Origin: SIG673 sp045658525
GTDB taxonomy: Bacteria; Bacillota; Clostridia; Oscillospirales; CAG-272
Assembly (NCBI GenBank): GCA_045658525.1
Contig: JAZOVD010000045.1
Span: 1 to 8,811, forward strand
DNA length: 8,811 bases
Direction: 5' to 3'
Shown: one piece after another, positions 1 to 6,772 of the stretch
Layout: the number at the start of each line of letters is the position of its first letter
Numbering within the stretch: position 1 is the first letter of the stretch
The notes under the pieces: model-generated
Databases searched by the model: none
The model's input: the letters and a program-made list of their open reading frames with translations, nothing else
What the model was told of the DNA's origin: nothing
Translations under genes and position numbers: made by a program

Positions 1-1485
1 AAGAACGTCTCTTATCGACGGACTGTCTGTAAGGAGCATAACGAGTCTGTCAACACCTACACCGAGGCCGCCCGTAGGAGGCATACCGTATTCAAGAGCG
101 TTGAGGAAATCCTCATCGACCTGAGCGTTATTACCGCCTTCGGCTCTCTTAGCCGCGACCTGACGCTCAAAACGCGCTCTCTGGTCAAGGGGATCGTTAA
201 GCTCGGAGAAAGCGTTACCCATTTCTCTTGCGCATATAAAGAACTCAAATCTCTCGGTAAACATCGGATCGTCCGGCTTACGCTTAGCAAGCGGAGAGAT
301 CTCGACGGGATAATCGTAAATAAACGTAGGCTGGATAAGCTTTTCCTCTACGTACTCATCAAAGAACGCAGCAAGAACATCGCCCTTAGTCGCGTTTTTA
401 GCTACCTCGACGTGATGCTCAGCCGCACTCTTTCTCGCCGCCTCGTCATCCGCCCAGTCGTTATAATCAACTCCGGAATATTTCTTTACCGACTCAGCCA
501 TAGTCATTCTCGCCCAGCCGGGAGCCATGTTTATGGTCTCGCCCTGATAAGGTATTTCATAGCTTCCACAAACGTCGAGCGTGATCTCGGAGTACATCTC
601 CTCAACAAGATCCATCATACCCCGGAAATCGGTATATGCCTGATACATCTCTATCGTGGTAAATTCGGGATTGTGCTTTGTATCCATTCCCTCGTTACGG
701 AATATTCTTCCTACTTCATAGACCTTATCGAATCCGCCGACTATAAGCCTCTTCAAATAAAGCTCGGTCTCGATCCTCAGATACATATCTATGTCGAGAG
801 TATTGTGATGAGTTATGAAGGGACGCGCCGAAGCACCTATCTCCAACGTATGAAGAACAGGCGTATCCACTTCAAGATAACCCTTTCTGTCAAGGAACTC
901 GCGCATACCCTTTATTATACGGGAGCGCTTTACGAATGTATCCTTTACGTCGGGATTCATTATAAGATCAACGTATCTCTGGCGGTAACGAAGATCGGTA
1001 TTGGTAAGTCCGTGGAACTTTTCGGGCAACGGACGAAGCGACTTCGAAAGCAGCTTTATCTCCTTTGCGTGAACGGATATTTCACCCATTTTGGTACGGA
1101 AAACGAACCCCGAAATGCCGATTATGTCACCTATATCCCATTTCTTAAAGTCGGCATAAACATCCTCGCCAACATCGTCGCGTCTGACGTAGCTCTGTAT
1201 TCTGCCGTTACCGTCCTGAACATCTATAAAGCTCGCCTTACCCATTATTCTGCGGCTCATTACACGGCCGGCAAGCTTGACGGAATAACTCTCCCCTACC
1301 TCGCCGTTTTTCTCTTTTTCAAGCTCCTCAAACTTTTTCTTCACCTCAGAGCTAAGATCCGTAACGTCAAACTTGGTTATAGCATACGGATCACATCCGG
1401 CGGCACGAAGCTCATCAAGCTTATCGCGACGCACCTGCAAAAGCTCGTTAAGCTCCTCGGTGTTTTCAAATATCTGTTCTTCCAT
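1..1485 (-). CDS. lysS: Lysyl-tRNA synthetase, class II (3' end cut by window edge)
   Basis: Cytoplasmic enzyme that uses ATP to charge tRNA-Lys with lysine. The frame is open from an ATG at 1485 to the left edge, giving 495 residues, close to the usual length of about 490-510, so only a short C-terminal tail should be missing. A helical N-terminus is followed by an OB-fold anticodon-binding domain (about residues 65-150, with KLAGRVMSRRIMGKASF). The class II catalytic domain shows motif 2 (YEVGRIFRNEG, residues 256-266, then HNPEFTTIE) and motif 3 (GGLGVGVDRLVM, 472-483), followed by the typical TDSPSIRDVL. A GAAAGG Shine-Dalgarno lies 11 bases before the ATG. It starts 44 bases after greA with no terminator between, so it is probably the fourth gene of the operon headed by the CdaR-like regulator. 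Identity is secure; only the end is unseen. Confidence 0.97.
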   Translation of the reverse strand, partial: MEEQIFENTEELNELLQVRRDKLDELRAAGCDPYAITKFDVTDLSSEVKKKFEELEKEKNGEVGESYSVKLAGRVMSRRIMGKASFIDVQDGNGRIQSYVRRDDVGEDVYADFKKWDIGDIIGISGFVFRTKMGEISVHAKEIKLLSKSLRPLPEKFHGLTNTDLRYRQRYVDLIMNPDVKDTFVKRSRIIKGMREFLDRKGYLEVDTPVLHTLEIGASARPFITHHNTLDIDMYLRIETELYLKRLIVGGFDKVYEVGRIFRNEGMDTKHNPEFTTIEMYQAYTDFRGMMDLVEEMYSEITLDVCGSYEIPYQGETINMAPGWARMTMAESVKKYSGVDYNDWADDEAARKSAAEHHVEVAKNATKGDVLAAFFDEYVEEKLIQPTFIYDYPVEISPLAKRKPDDPMFTERFEFFICAREMGNAFSELNDPLDQRARFERQVAAKRAEGGNNAQVDEDFLNALEYGMPPTGGLGVGVDRLVMLLTDSPSIRDVL

Positions 1486-1529
1486 CTTTAAAGCAACCTT
1501 TCATTCACTGCGTGGTTAAAATACTTTTG

Positions 1530-2009
1530 TCAAACGGCTTTGCTTATATCAAGAACCGTGAACTTCACCGCACCCTTGGGAGTTTCAGCCACAACGGTGT
1601 CACCGACGACTGCGCCCATAAGTGCCATTCCTATCGGCGACTGGTCGGAAATACGGTGTGCGAACGGATCCGTTTCGGTAGGACCAACGATGTTGTACTC
1701 TATCTCTTTTCCGTTCTCCTCATTTTTTACCTTAACACACTTTCCAAGAGTTACTCTGTTGCTGTTAGCGTCAGCGTCGTCCATAACGACAACGTTTTTG
1801 AGCATCTCCTCAAGCTCAAGTATGCGGTGCTCGTTCTTAGCCTGAGCGTCTCTCGCCTCATCATACTCACTGTTTTCGGGAAGGTCTCCGAAGCCACGGG
1901 CTACACGAATATCCTCTTTTATCTTCGCACGGAGTGCGCCTTTTCTTTCGTTGAGCTCGTTCTGGAGGTTCTTCAAGCCTTCTCTTGTAACTGTTATCTG
2001 CTTAGCCAT
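1530..2009 (-). CDS. greA: Transcription elongation factor GreA
   Basis: GreA enters the secondary channel of RNA polymerase and stimulates cleavage of the backtracked transcript so that elongation can resume. The 159-residue length is standard. Residues 1-75 form the N-terminal antiparallel coiled coil; its tip carries the signature GDLPENSEYDEARD with the two acidic residues needed for cleavage, D42 and E45 (equivalent to D41/E44 in E. coli). The C-terminal FKBP-like globular domain follows (about 82-159), with the family signature IGMALMGAVVGDTV. The ATG at 2009 has a GAAAGG Shine-Dalgarno 11 bases upstream. It lies 23 bases after the S41 protease gene and 44 bases before lysS; greA next to lysS is a recurrent Firmicute arrangement. 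Nothing is unusual in the protein. Confidence 0.97.
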   Translation of the reverse strand: MAKQITVTREGLKNLQNELNERKGALRAKIKEDIRVARGFGDLPENSEYDEARDAQAKNEHRILELEEMLKNVVVMDDADANSNRVTLGKCVKVKNEENGKEIEYNIVGPTETDPFAHRISDQSPIGMALMGAVVGDTVVAETPKGAVKFTVLDISKAV

Positions 2010-2032
2010 TATATAAATTTCCTTTCGGTATA

Positions 2033-3211
2033 TTATTCTTTTGATTTAAGCTCGTCTATCGCGGCTTTAAGCTGGACGTCCTCGTCATCGGCAAGTCCGT
2101 ATATATTAACATCATCCGGAATACCACACGGTATATCGGGCTTGATACCCTCGCCTTCGAAATTATCCGAATACGGCGGACAGTACAAATAGCTCGACAG
2201 CACAAGCGCTGATCCGTCGGAAAGCTGGAATATGTTCTGAACCGTGCCCTTTCCGTAAGTCCGCCCCCCTACCGAGAAAGCTTTCCCGTAATCCTTTAAA
2301 GCGGAAGTGAAAAGCTCGGCTGCCGAAGCGGTAGAGCCGTTCGTCAGAACCGCCATAGGAAGATCAAGCTCAATGCTTTCTTCCGAGGAATAGGTTTCGA
2401 GAACCCGTCCGTTCTTATCTGTTATCCTTACAAGCGGACCTTTCGGGAGAAGCATATCAAGGACCTCGACTATGCTCGTAAGCGCGCCACCGGGGTTGTT
2501 TCTGAGGTCAAACACGACCCGCTTCGCGCCATTATCCTTAACGAACTTTATCGCGTCCGAAAATTCTCGCGGAGTGTTAGTCGCAAACTCGTATATCCTT
2601 ACAACCGCGGTATCTCCGTACATACGCTCATCAACGCTCGGAGCTTCAAACGTACCGATCGTGACCTCCAAGGTCATATTATCCTGACCGCGGAGAACTC
2701 CGACCGAATATTTCGTTCCGATCGCACCCGCAAACGCGGAAAGCGCCTCATTCTCCGTCATATCGGATACAAGCTTGCCGTTTACTGAGTATATCTTATC
2801 ATTCGGTTTGAAGCCCGAAACATAAGCAGGTGCGCCCTTGATAACTCGCTGAACGTTTATAAAACCGTTCGGTATATCGTAAATGACCCGAACTCCTATT
2901 CCCGCGCCATCTCCGTTCATCGAGGCTTTGTACTCATCGTATGCTTCCTTATTCATATAACTGCTGTACTTATCGTCCAGCCCATACAAATAAGCGTACG
3001 CCAGCCATTCGTTTATCTTGTCCCTGTTCGGCTCACCTATATAGTACTGCTCGACTAACTTATCTATCTCGGAAAGTACTCCGTACTTATCGTCTTTCGA
3101 CGCGTTTGCGATCAGACAACCCGTATAGGTAGCTGTAAACACCATAAGTGCCGTTAGTATAACTATCAGTATCGTGGCGGAAAGCGGAACCGTTCTTTTA
3201 TTCATATTCAA
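2033..3211 (-). CDS. Membrane-anchored S41 family C-terminal processing peptidase with PDZ domain
   Basis: Serine protease of the CtpA/CtpB/Prc family, which cuts proteins near their C-termini, usually outside the membrane. Layout of the 392 residues: short basic N-terminus; one hydrophobic segment (about 10-35) acting as signal anchor; a helical linker; a PDZ domain (about 95-185, GIGVRV to the VSVGVLRG-like strand) that binds substrate C-termini; the S41 catalytic domain (about 200-360). The Ser-Lys dyad is S296 (in NGSTASAAE) and K321 (in GRTYGKGTVQ), 25 residues apart as in CtpB and Prc, with Q325 in the expected third position. DLRNNPGG at 235-242 is also characteristic. Translation probably begins at the TTG at 3211 rather than the ATG two codons inside, because GAAAGG lies 9 bases from the TTG but 15 from the ATG. 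It sits between a CdaR-like regulator and greA. The substrate is unknown; a role in sporulation signalling, as for CtpB, is only a possibility. Confidence 0.92.
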   Translation of the reverse strand: MNMNKRTVPLSATILIVILTALMVFTATYTGCLIANASKDDKYGVLSEIDKLVEQYYIGEPNRDKINEWLAYAYLYGLDDKYSSYMNKEAYDEYKASMNGDGAGIGVRVIYDIPNGFINVQRVIKGAPAYVSGFKPNDKIYSVNGKLVSDMTENEALSAFAGAIGTKYSVGVLRGQDNMTLEVTIGTFEAPSVDERMYGDTAVVRIYEFATNTPREFSDAIKFVKDNGAKRVVFDLRNNPGGALTSIVEVLDMLLPKGPLVRITDKNGRVLETYSSEESIELDLPMAVLTNGSTASAAELFTSALKDYGKAFSVGGRTYGKGTVQNIFQLSDGSALVLSSYLYCPPYSDNFEGEGIKPDIPCGIPDDVNIYGLADDEDVQLKAAIDELKSKE

Positions 3212-3220
3212 AAACCGTGA

Positions 3221-3226
3221 CCTTTC
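3221..3226 (-). promoter_or_regulatory. Ribosome-binding site deciding the TTG start of the S41 protease
   Basis: GAAAGG on the minus strand is 9 bases from the TTG at 3211 and 15 from the ATG at 3205. Other genes here keep 9-11 bases between AAAGG and the start codon, so the TTG is favoured. Confidence 0.6.
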
Positions 3227-3232
3227 GCGCAG

Positions 3233-3252
3233 GCGTACGAGACACTGTACGC
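3233..3252 (-). repeat. Intercistronic hairpin between regulator and protease genes
   Basis: A 6-bp perfect GC-containing stem (GCGTAC / GTACGC) with an 8-base loop, placed between the regulator stop (3256) and the protease Shine-Dalgarno (3221-3226). No T-run follows, so it is not an ordinary terminator. It could affect mRNA processing or relative expression. Confidence 0.5.
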
Positions 3253-3255
3253 TTA

Positions 3256-4341
3256 TCAGAACTTAACGGGCTTTGAGGTAAGGTAACGCTTTACCATAAG
3301 AGCTACCTTGAATGTTATCGCGTCCTCGAATTCACGAAGATCAAGTCCGGTCATCTTGCGTATCTTTTCAAGTCTGTACACCAGCGTATTTCTGTGTACG
3401 AACAGTTTTCTCGACGTTTCGGAAACGTTAAGATTGTTCTCAAAGAAAGCCTGGATAGTGACAAGAGCCTCTCTGTCAAGAGCGTCCATAGGACCCTTTT
3501 TGAATACCTCTTGGAGGAACATCTCACAAAGAGTGGTAGGAAGCTGATATATCAGTCTGCCTATTCCGAGGTTTTCATATCCTATTATATCCTTATCGGT
3601 ATCAAATACCTTGCCAACTTCAAGAGCGACCTGAGCCTCCTTGTAGGAACGCGCGAGATCCTTTATGTTATCGGCAGGCGAGCCTATACCGATAGATACC
3701 TTGGCAAAGAACTCAGCACCGAGAGTATCGGAGATATTTCTCGCTATTCTCTCAGCCTCTTTCGCGTCAGAGCCGGGCTTCATCTCTTTTACGAGAACTA
3801 TATCCTGCTCACCTACGCTTATGACGTAATCCTTGTTCTTATCGGGGTACATATTCTGTACCATATCGTAAGGGATCATCTCCGTCTTGCCGTGGAATTT
3901 AATAAGGAATGCTACTCTTTCAACATCAGGAGTGAAATGAAGCTCCTTAGATTTTATGTATATATCACTGGGAAGTATGTTATCAAGAATTACATTTTTA
4001 ATAAAGGAAGCTTTATCGTATTTTTCATCGTAAAGATTCTTTATATTTCCGAGAGATACGGCAAGAACCATAGCGAGCTTGTCCGCCATTCTGTCCTCGC
4101 CCTCGACAAATACTATATTTTCCGCCTTTGCTGAATTGCCGATAGGTCTGTAAGTATATCCACCCGCGACGACAGATTCGGAGGTATATGCGATCTCATC
4201 TCTTACGCCCTGTCTCGTTTCTCCGATCTTAACAAGCTCACTGCAAGAGATTATAACGCCGTTCTCGTCTATAACTCCTATTACTCTGTCAACTGCATCC
4301 TTCATCTGGTGGATGACACTCTGGAATAATCTGTTGGACAT
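3256..4341 (-). CDS. CdaR/PucR-family helix-turn-helix transcriptional regulator
   Basis: Predicted DNA-binding regulator, 361 residues from the ATG at 4341. The N-terminal part (about 1-110) resembles the diacid-recognition sensor of CdaR (LFQSVIHQMKDAVDRVIGVI, then DENGVIISCSELVKIGETR). The middle (about 130-260) looks like the degenerate GGDEF-like domain of this family (VSIGIGSPADNIKDLARSYKEA). The C-terminus (about 290-352) is the PucR-type HTH, with LNVSETSRKLFVHRNTLVYR and LEKIRKMTGLDLREFEDA. Family members respond to small molecules such as sugar diacids or purine breakdown products; the ligand here cannot be read from sequence. An in-frame TTG at 4380 would add 13 residues, but the ATG at 4341 has an excellent AAAGGAG Shine-Dalgarno 9 bases away. 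It is first in a probable operon with the S41 protease, greA and lysS, with no adjacent glycerate or purine catabolism genes. Autoregulation is plausible because inverted repeats lie upstream. Confidence 0.88.
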   Translation of the reverse strand: MSNRLFQSVIHQMKDAVDRVIGVIDENGVIISCSELVKIGETRQGVRDEIAYTSESVVAGGYTYRPIGNSAKAENIVFVEGEDRMADKLAMVLAVSLGNIKNLYDEKYDKASFIKNVILDNILPSDIYIKSKELHFTPDVERVAFLIKFHGKTEMIPYDMVQNMYPDKNKDYVISVGEQDIVLVKEMKPGSDAKEAERIARNISDTLGAEFFAKVSIGIGSPADNIKDLARSYKEAQVALEVGKVFDTDKDIIGYENLGIGRLIYQLPTTLCEMFLQEVFKKGPMDALDREALVTIQAFFENNLNVSETSRKLFVHRNTLVYRLEKIRKMTGLDLREFEDAITFKVALMVKRYLTSKPVKF

Positions 4342-4348
4342 AATGCGG

Positions 4349-4355
4349 CTCCTTT
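4349..4355 (-). promoter_or_regulatory. Ribosome-binding site deciding the ATG start of the CdaR-like regulator
   Basis: AAAGGAG is the strongest Shine-Dalgarno in the window, with AAAGG 9 bases before the ATG at 4341. It lies inside the longer reading frame starting at TTG 4380 and argues against that start. Confidence 0.75.
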
Positions 4356-4383
4356 CGTACCCCGTAAATAAAATGTTCAATTT

Positions 4384-4413
4384 CCCCTATCAATTGTATA
4401 ATTTGACAAGGGG
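4384..4413. repeat. 30-bp imperfect inverted repeat upstream of the CdaR-like regulator
   Basis: Outer arms CCCCT / AGGGG with inner arms TCAA / TTTGA around an AT-rich centre. It lies 43 bases upstream of the regulator's ATG, in the predicted leader of the operon. It could be an operator (for example for autoregulation) or an RNA hairpin. Confidence 0.5.
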
Positions 4414-4431
4414 ATTTTTGTGAATTATATA
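4403..4431 (+). promoter_or_regulatory. Candidate plus-strand promoter antisense to the prmA end
   Basis: A perfect TTGACA (4403-4408) and TATATA (4426-4431) are 17 bases apart on the plus strand, where no gene follows. A transcript from here would cross the regulator's upstream region and run antisense into the end of prmA. Confidence 0.3.
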
Positions 4432-4435
4432 TATT

Positions 4436-4464
4436 ATATTACACTATTTTTTGTGATTTTTCAA
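4436..4464 (-). promoter_or_regulatory. Candidate promoter of the regulator-protease-greA-lysS operon (proximal)
   Basis: On the minus strand TTGAAA (4464-4459) and TAATAT (4441-4436) are 17 bases apart; a perfect TATAAT overlaps at 4438-4433 with longer spacing. Transcription would start near 4429, giving a leader of about 88 bases that contains the CCCCT/AGGGG inverted repeat. The AT-rich context weakens the call. Confidence 0.4.
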
Positions 4465-4473
4465 TAGGTTTTT

Positions 4474-4495
4474 GAAAAAATTATATAATTTTTTC
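4474..4495. repeat. 22-bp perfect AT-rich palindrome
   Basis: A perfect palindrome with a G..C outer pair, six A, TTATATAA core and six T, in the intergenic region after prmA. As RNA it would form a weak hairpin ending in U's on either strand, so it may aid termination; as DNA it could be a protein site. Confidence 0.5.
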
Positions 4496-4504
4496 GATTT
4501 TTTT

Positions 4505-4534
4505 AGTATATATTAACCATATCGGCGTTTACAA
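4505..4534 (-). promoter_or_regulatory. Candidate promoter of the regulator-protease-greA-lysS operon (distal)
   Basis: On the minus strand TTGTAA (4534-4529) and TATACT (4510-4505) are 18 bases apart, just after the prmA stop. It is an alternative to the proximal candidate; either, both or neither may be used. Confidence 0.35.
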
Positions 4535-4545
4535 TTATAAAACGC
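4525..4545 (-). repeat. Hairpin 14 bases after the prmA stop
   Basis: A 6-bp perfect stem (GCGTTT / AAACGC) with a 9-base loop directly follows prmA. No T-run comes straight after it on the minus strand, so it is at best an inefficient terminator or an RNA end-stabilising hairpin. It overlaps the distal candidate promoter. Confidence 0.4.
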
Positions 4546-4558
4546 AACGGCTAATTGC

Positions 4559-5470
4559 TCACGATTTGACGAACACGAACGCGTTCCAATCGTTTTTATC
4601 AAGCTTATCTGTAAGCTCAAAGCCCTTTTCCTTGAACACGTTCACTACCTGCTCCGCCTGTGTCTCAATGATTCCCGACGCAACGAGCACGCCGCCGCGT
4701 TTTATGAAATCGCCAACGTTCTCTGCCATCCTTATTATTATATCGGCAACTATATTGGCTGATATGAAATCATAAACACCCTCCGCGGAACGTATAAGGT
4801 CAGACTGACGGCAGGTAACGTTTGAAACGCCGTTGGCATCACAGTTTTCCTTTGCCGCCTTGACAGCGTTGGGGTCTATATCGAGAGCATCTACCGTACC
4901 CGCGCCAAGCTTTGAGGCTATAACGGCAAGTATTCCGCTTCCCGTTCCGACGTCAAGCACACGGTCGCCCGCTTTGAGATACTTTTCTATAAGCTCGGCA
5001 CAGAGAGCCGTTGTTTCGTGAGTTCCCGTGCCAAATGCCATTCCCGGGTCTATCGTGATTATGACCTCTCCGTCTTTTGCGTCGTAATCCTCCCACGCGG
5101 GAACTATAACTATATTTTTGCCTATATGCAGGGGCTTATAGTACTTTTTCCAGCAGTCCGCCCAATCCTCCTCTTTAAGACCGAGCGTTTCTATTTTAAC
5201 GTTCAATCCAAGGGAAGCGAAGCGGTCTTTGAGTGTGGAAAGCGTTTCGGGAACGTTCCTGTCCTCCGAAAGATACACCGAGACCGCGCCGAGGCTCTTG
5301 TCCTTTTTTACTATCTCCTCGTCAAGAAGCTCTCCGTATATCGCGTTAAGTCCTTCGGTAACGTCACTGTAATCCTCTATCATAAGTCCGTTCTCGACCA
5401 TACTCATAACGGCACTCACGGTATCTATCTCCGTTACCTTACATTCAACTCTTACCTGTGTCCAACTCAT
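4559..5470 (-). CDS. prmA: Ribosomal protein L11 methyltransferase
   Basis: SAM-dependent methyltransferase that methylates lysine residues and the N-terminus of ribosomal protein L11. The 303-residue length fits the family. An N-terminal L11-recognition domain (about 1-95) and linker lead to the family signature DPGMAFGTGTHETT (141-154). The Rossmann methyltransferase fold follows, with SAM-binding motif I VLDVGTGSG (171-179), an acidic loop ALDIDPNAV (195-203), and the catalytic-region motif SANIVADIII (237-246). The ATG at 5470 is preceded by AGAGG about 6 bases away. Its start lies 11 bases after the dnaJ stop, so the two are almost certainly co-transcribed; dnaJ-prmA is a conserved Firmicute pair. 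Downstream lies an AT-rich region with a weak hairpin (4525-4545) rather than a textbook terminator. Confidence 0.95.
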   Translation of the reverse strand: MSWTQVRVECKVTEIDTVSAVMSMVENGLMIEDYSDVTEGLNAIYGELLDEEIVKKDKSLGAVSVYLSEDRNVPETLSTLKDRFASLGLNVKIETLGLKEEDWADCWKKYYKPLHIGKNIVIVPAWEDYDAKDGEVIITIDPGMAFGTGTHETTALCAELIEKYLKAGDRVLDVGTGSGILAVIASKLGAGTVDALDIDPNAVKAAKENCDANGVSNVTCRQSDLIRSAEGVYDFISANIVADIIIRMAENVGDFIKRGGVLVASGIIETQAEQVVNVFKEKGFELTDKLDKNDWNAFVFVKS

Positions 5471-5481
5471 AAAAACCTCTA

Positions 5482-6624
5482 TTATTTTTTCTTAAAAAGC
5501 TTAGCTATCTTCTCGTAAAAGCGTTCTCTTTTAACGTAATTTGAATTTGCGCAAAGCTCCGAGAAATGTCTGAGAGCTTCCTTTGCCTCGCCCGAAAGAT
5601 TCTTGGGCGTTTCCATATTTACGGTGAAATAAAGGTCTCCGTAATTTTTGGTGTTATATATAACGACACCCTTGCCTTTAAGACAAAAACGTGTTCCGGT
5701 CTGAGTTCCCTCAGGGATAGTGTATTTTACCGTTCCTTCAAGCGTAGGAACTTCTATCTCGCCGCCAAGAACAAGATCGGCATACGAAACGGGAACGTCG
5801 CAGAAAAGGTCGTTGCCCTCTCTTTCGAATATCTCGTGTGCTTTAAGCGAGACTATTATATAGAGATCACCGTAGCTTCCGCCGTTTATACCCGTATTAC
5901 CCTGACCGCGCAGACATATTCTTCCGCCGTCGTCAACTCCCGCGGGAATATTAACGTCAAGCTTCTTTGATACCTTGACATTTCCCGTTCCGCGACAGTT
6001 CGAGCAAGGATTTTTGATTATCTTTCCTCTGCCCTTACAGGAATCACACGTCTTTTGAGACTGCATCATACCGAACATAGTTCTCTGAGTTACGGTAACA
6101 GTACCGCTTCCCTTACATCTCTGACAAGTCTCTATGCCCTTGCCTTTTTCAGCACCCGTTCCGTTACACTCGCCGCAAGCCTCTATTCTGTTGTATTTAA
6201 GCTCCTTTGTGCAACCGAACGCCGCTTCCTCAAAAGTTATGGTTATCCTGTACGTTATATCGTCACCGCGTCTCGGAGCGTTTCTCGAAGCAGATGAGCT
6301 TCTGCCGCCACCGAAGAAGCTACCGAAAATATCACCGAGATCGACTCCGCCAAAGCCGTCAAAGCCTCCAAATCCGGAGCCCATTCCGGACGACGGATCA
6401 AGGCCGTCGTGACCGTACTGGTCGTATATCTGCTTTTTTTCGGGGTCGCTGAGAACGGCATACGCTTCATTGACTTCCTTGAATTTCGCCTCAGCCTCTG
6501 CATCTCCCGGATTCATATCGGGATGATACTTTTTCGCCATCTGACGGTAAGCCTTCTTTATCTGATTATCGTCCGAGGATTTATCCACGCCGAGAACTTC
6601 GTAATAATCTCTTTTATCAGCCAT
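5482..6624 (-). CDS. dnaJ: Chaperone protein DnaJ (Hsp40, type I)
   Basis: Co-chaperone that delivers unfolded clients to DnaK and stimulates its ATPase. The 380-residue protein has the full type I layout: J domain (about 1-72) with the essential HPD at 34-36; Gly/Phe-rich linker (about 75-107); cysteine-rich zinc domain with four CxxCxGxG repeats (cysteines 150/153, 167/170, 193/196 and 207/210); and C-terminal beta domains for client binding and dimerisation (about 220-345), ending in a basic tail (KLFKKK). The ATG at 6624 has an AGAGG Shine-Dalgarno 9 bases upstream. prmA follows after 11 bases. Unlike the common hrcA-grpE-dnaK-dnaJ order, the gene upstream is an unrelated NYN-domain gene closed by its own terminator, so dnaJ is probably transcribed from the 6681-6709 promoter. 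No CIRCE element is visible there. Confidence 0.97.
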   Translation of the reverse strand: MADKRDYYEVLGVDKSSDDNQIKKAYRQMAKKYHPDMNPGDAEAEAKFKEVNEAYAVLSDPEKKQIYDQYGHDGLDPSSGMGSGFGGFDGFGGVDLGDIFGSFFGGGRSSSASRNAPRRGDDITYRITITFEEAAFGCTKELKYNRIEACGECNGTGAEKGKGIETCQRCKGSGTVTVTQRTMFGMMQSQKTCDSCKGRGKIIKNPCSNCRGTGNVKVSKKLDVNIPAGVDDGGRICLRGQGNTGINGGSYGDLYIIVSLKAHEIFEREGNDLFCDVPVSYADLVLGGEIEVPTLEGTVKYTIPEGTQTGTRFCLKGKGVVIYNTKNYGDLYFTVNMETPKNLSGEAKEALRHFSELCANSNYVKRERFYEKIAKLFKKK

Positions 6625-6636
6625 TTATTATCGCCT

Positions 6637-6646
6637 CTGTATACAG
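6637..6646. repeat. 10-bp palindrome CTGTATACAG at the dnaJ ribosome-binding site
   Basis: A perfect 10-base palindrome in the dnaJ leader whose last bases overlap the AGAGG Shine-Dalgarno. It is not the CIRCE repeat bound by HrcA. It could be a small operator, but a 10-base palindrome may be chance. Confidence 0.3.
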
Positions 6647-6680
6647 TAATTGCGCACTAATGCCACGTAGAATTGATTTT

Positions 6681-6709
6681 ACAATATATTGAACAAAAAA
6701 TAAAGTAAA
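6681..6709 (-). promoter_or_regulatory. Candidate promoter of dnaJ-prmA
   Basis: On the minus strand TTTACT (6709-6704) and TATTGT (6686-6681) are 17 bases apart, just downstream of the NYN terminator. Start of transcription would be near 6674, about 50 bases before the dnaJ ATG. Each box matches consensus at four of six bases, in an AT-rich region, so this is tentative. Confidence 0.4.
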
Positions 6710-6748
6710 TTTTTGTGAATTTTTTCTAAGAATTATTAATAAATATGA

Positions 6749-6772
6749 AAAAAGCACCGGACGGTGCTTTTT
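6749..6772 (-). terminator. Rho-independent terminator of the NYN gene
   Basis: A 10-bp perfect stem (AAAAAGCACC / GGTGCTTTTT on the plus strand) closes a GGAC tetraloop. On the minus strand it reads GCACC-GTCC-GGTGC followed by six T, 52 bases after the NYN stop. The T/A flanks are symmetrical, so it could also stop plus-strand transcripts. It separates the NYN gene from dnaJ. Confidence 0.92.

Noticed and set aside
412..1491. 359-codon open frame on the plus strand
   Set aside because: Lies wholly antisense to lysS, whose protein is unmistakable; the translation has no recognisable domain and no Shine-Dalgarno supports it.
1512..2192. 226-codon open frame on the plus strand
   Set aside because: Antisense shadow of greA and the end of the protease gene; low-complexity serine-rich translation without a family signature.
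3116..3124. Possible lipoprotein cysteine (C32) in the S41 protease
   Set aside because: The residues before it are Y-T-G, lacking the usual leucine or similar at -3; a plain signal anchor fits better.
3394..4134. 246-codon open frame on the plus strand
   Set aside because: Antisense to the CdaR-like regulator; no domain and no ribosome-binding site.
4342..4380. Upstream TTG start adding 13 residues to the regulator
   Set aside because: The ATG at 4341 has a strong AAAGGAG at ideal spacing inside this extension; the added residues have no family support.
4525..4545. Full intrinsic terminator after prmA
   Set aside because: The stem is only 6 bp and is followed by CGATATGG rather than a T-run, so it was kept as a hairpin only.
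5018..5518. 166-codon open frame on the plus strand
   Set aside because: Antisense across the prmA/dnaJ junction, both well-identified genes.
6625..6750. CIRCE (HrcA) operator upstream of dnaJ
   Set aside because: TTAGCACTC-N9-GAGTGCTAA or a close variant is not present; TTAGTGCGC at 6652-6660 has no matching second arm.
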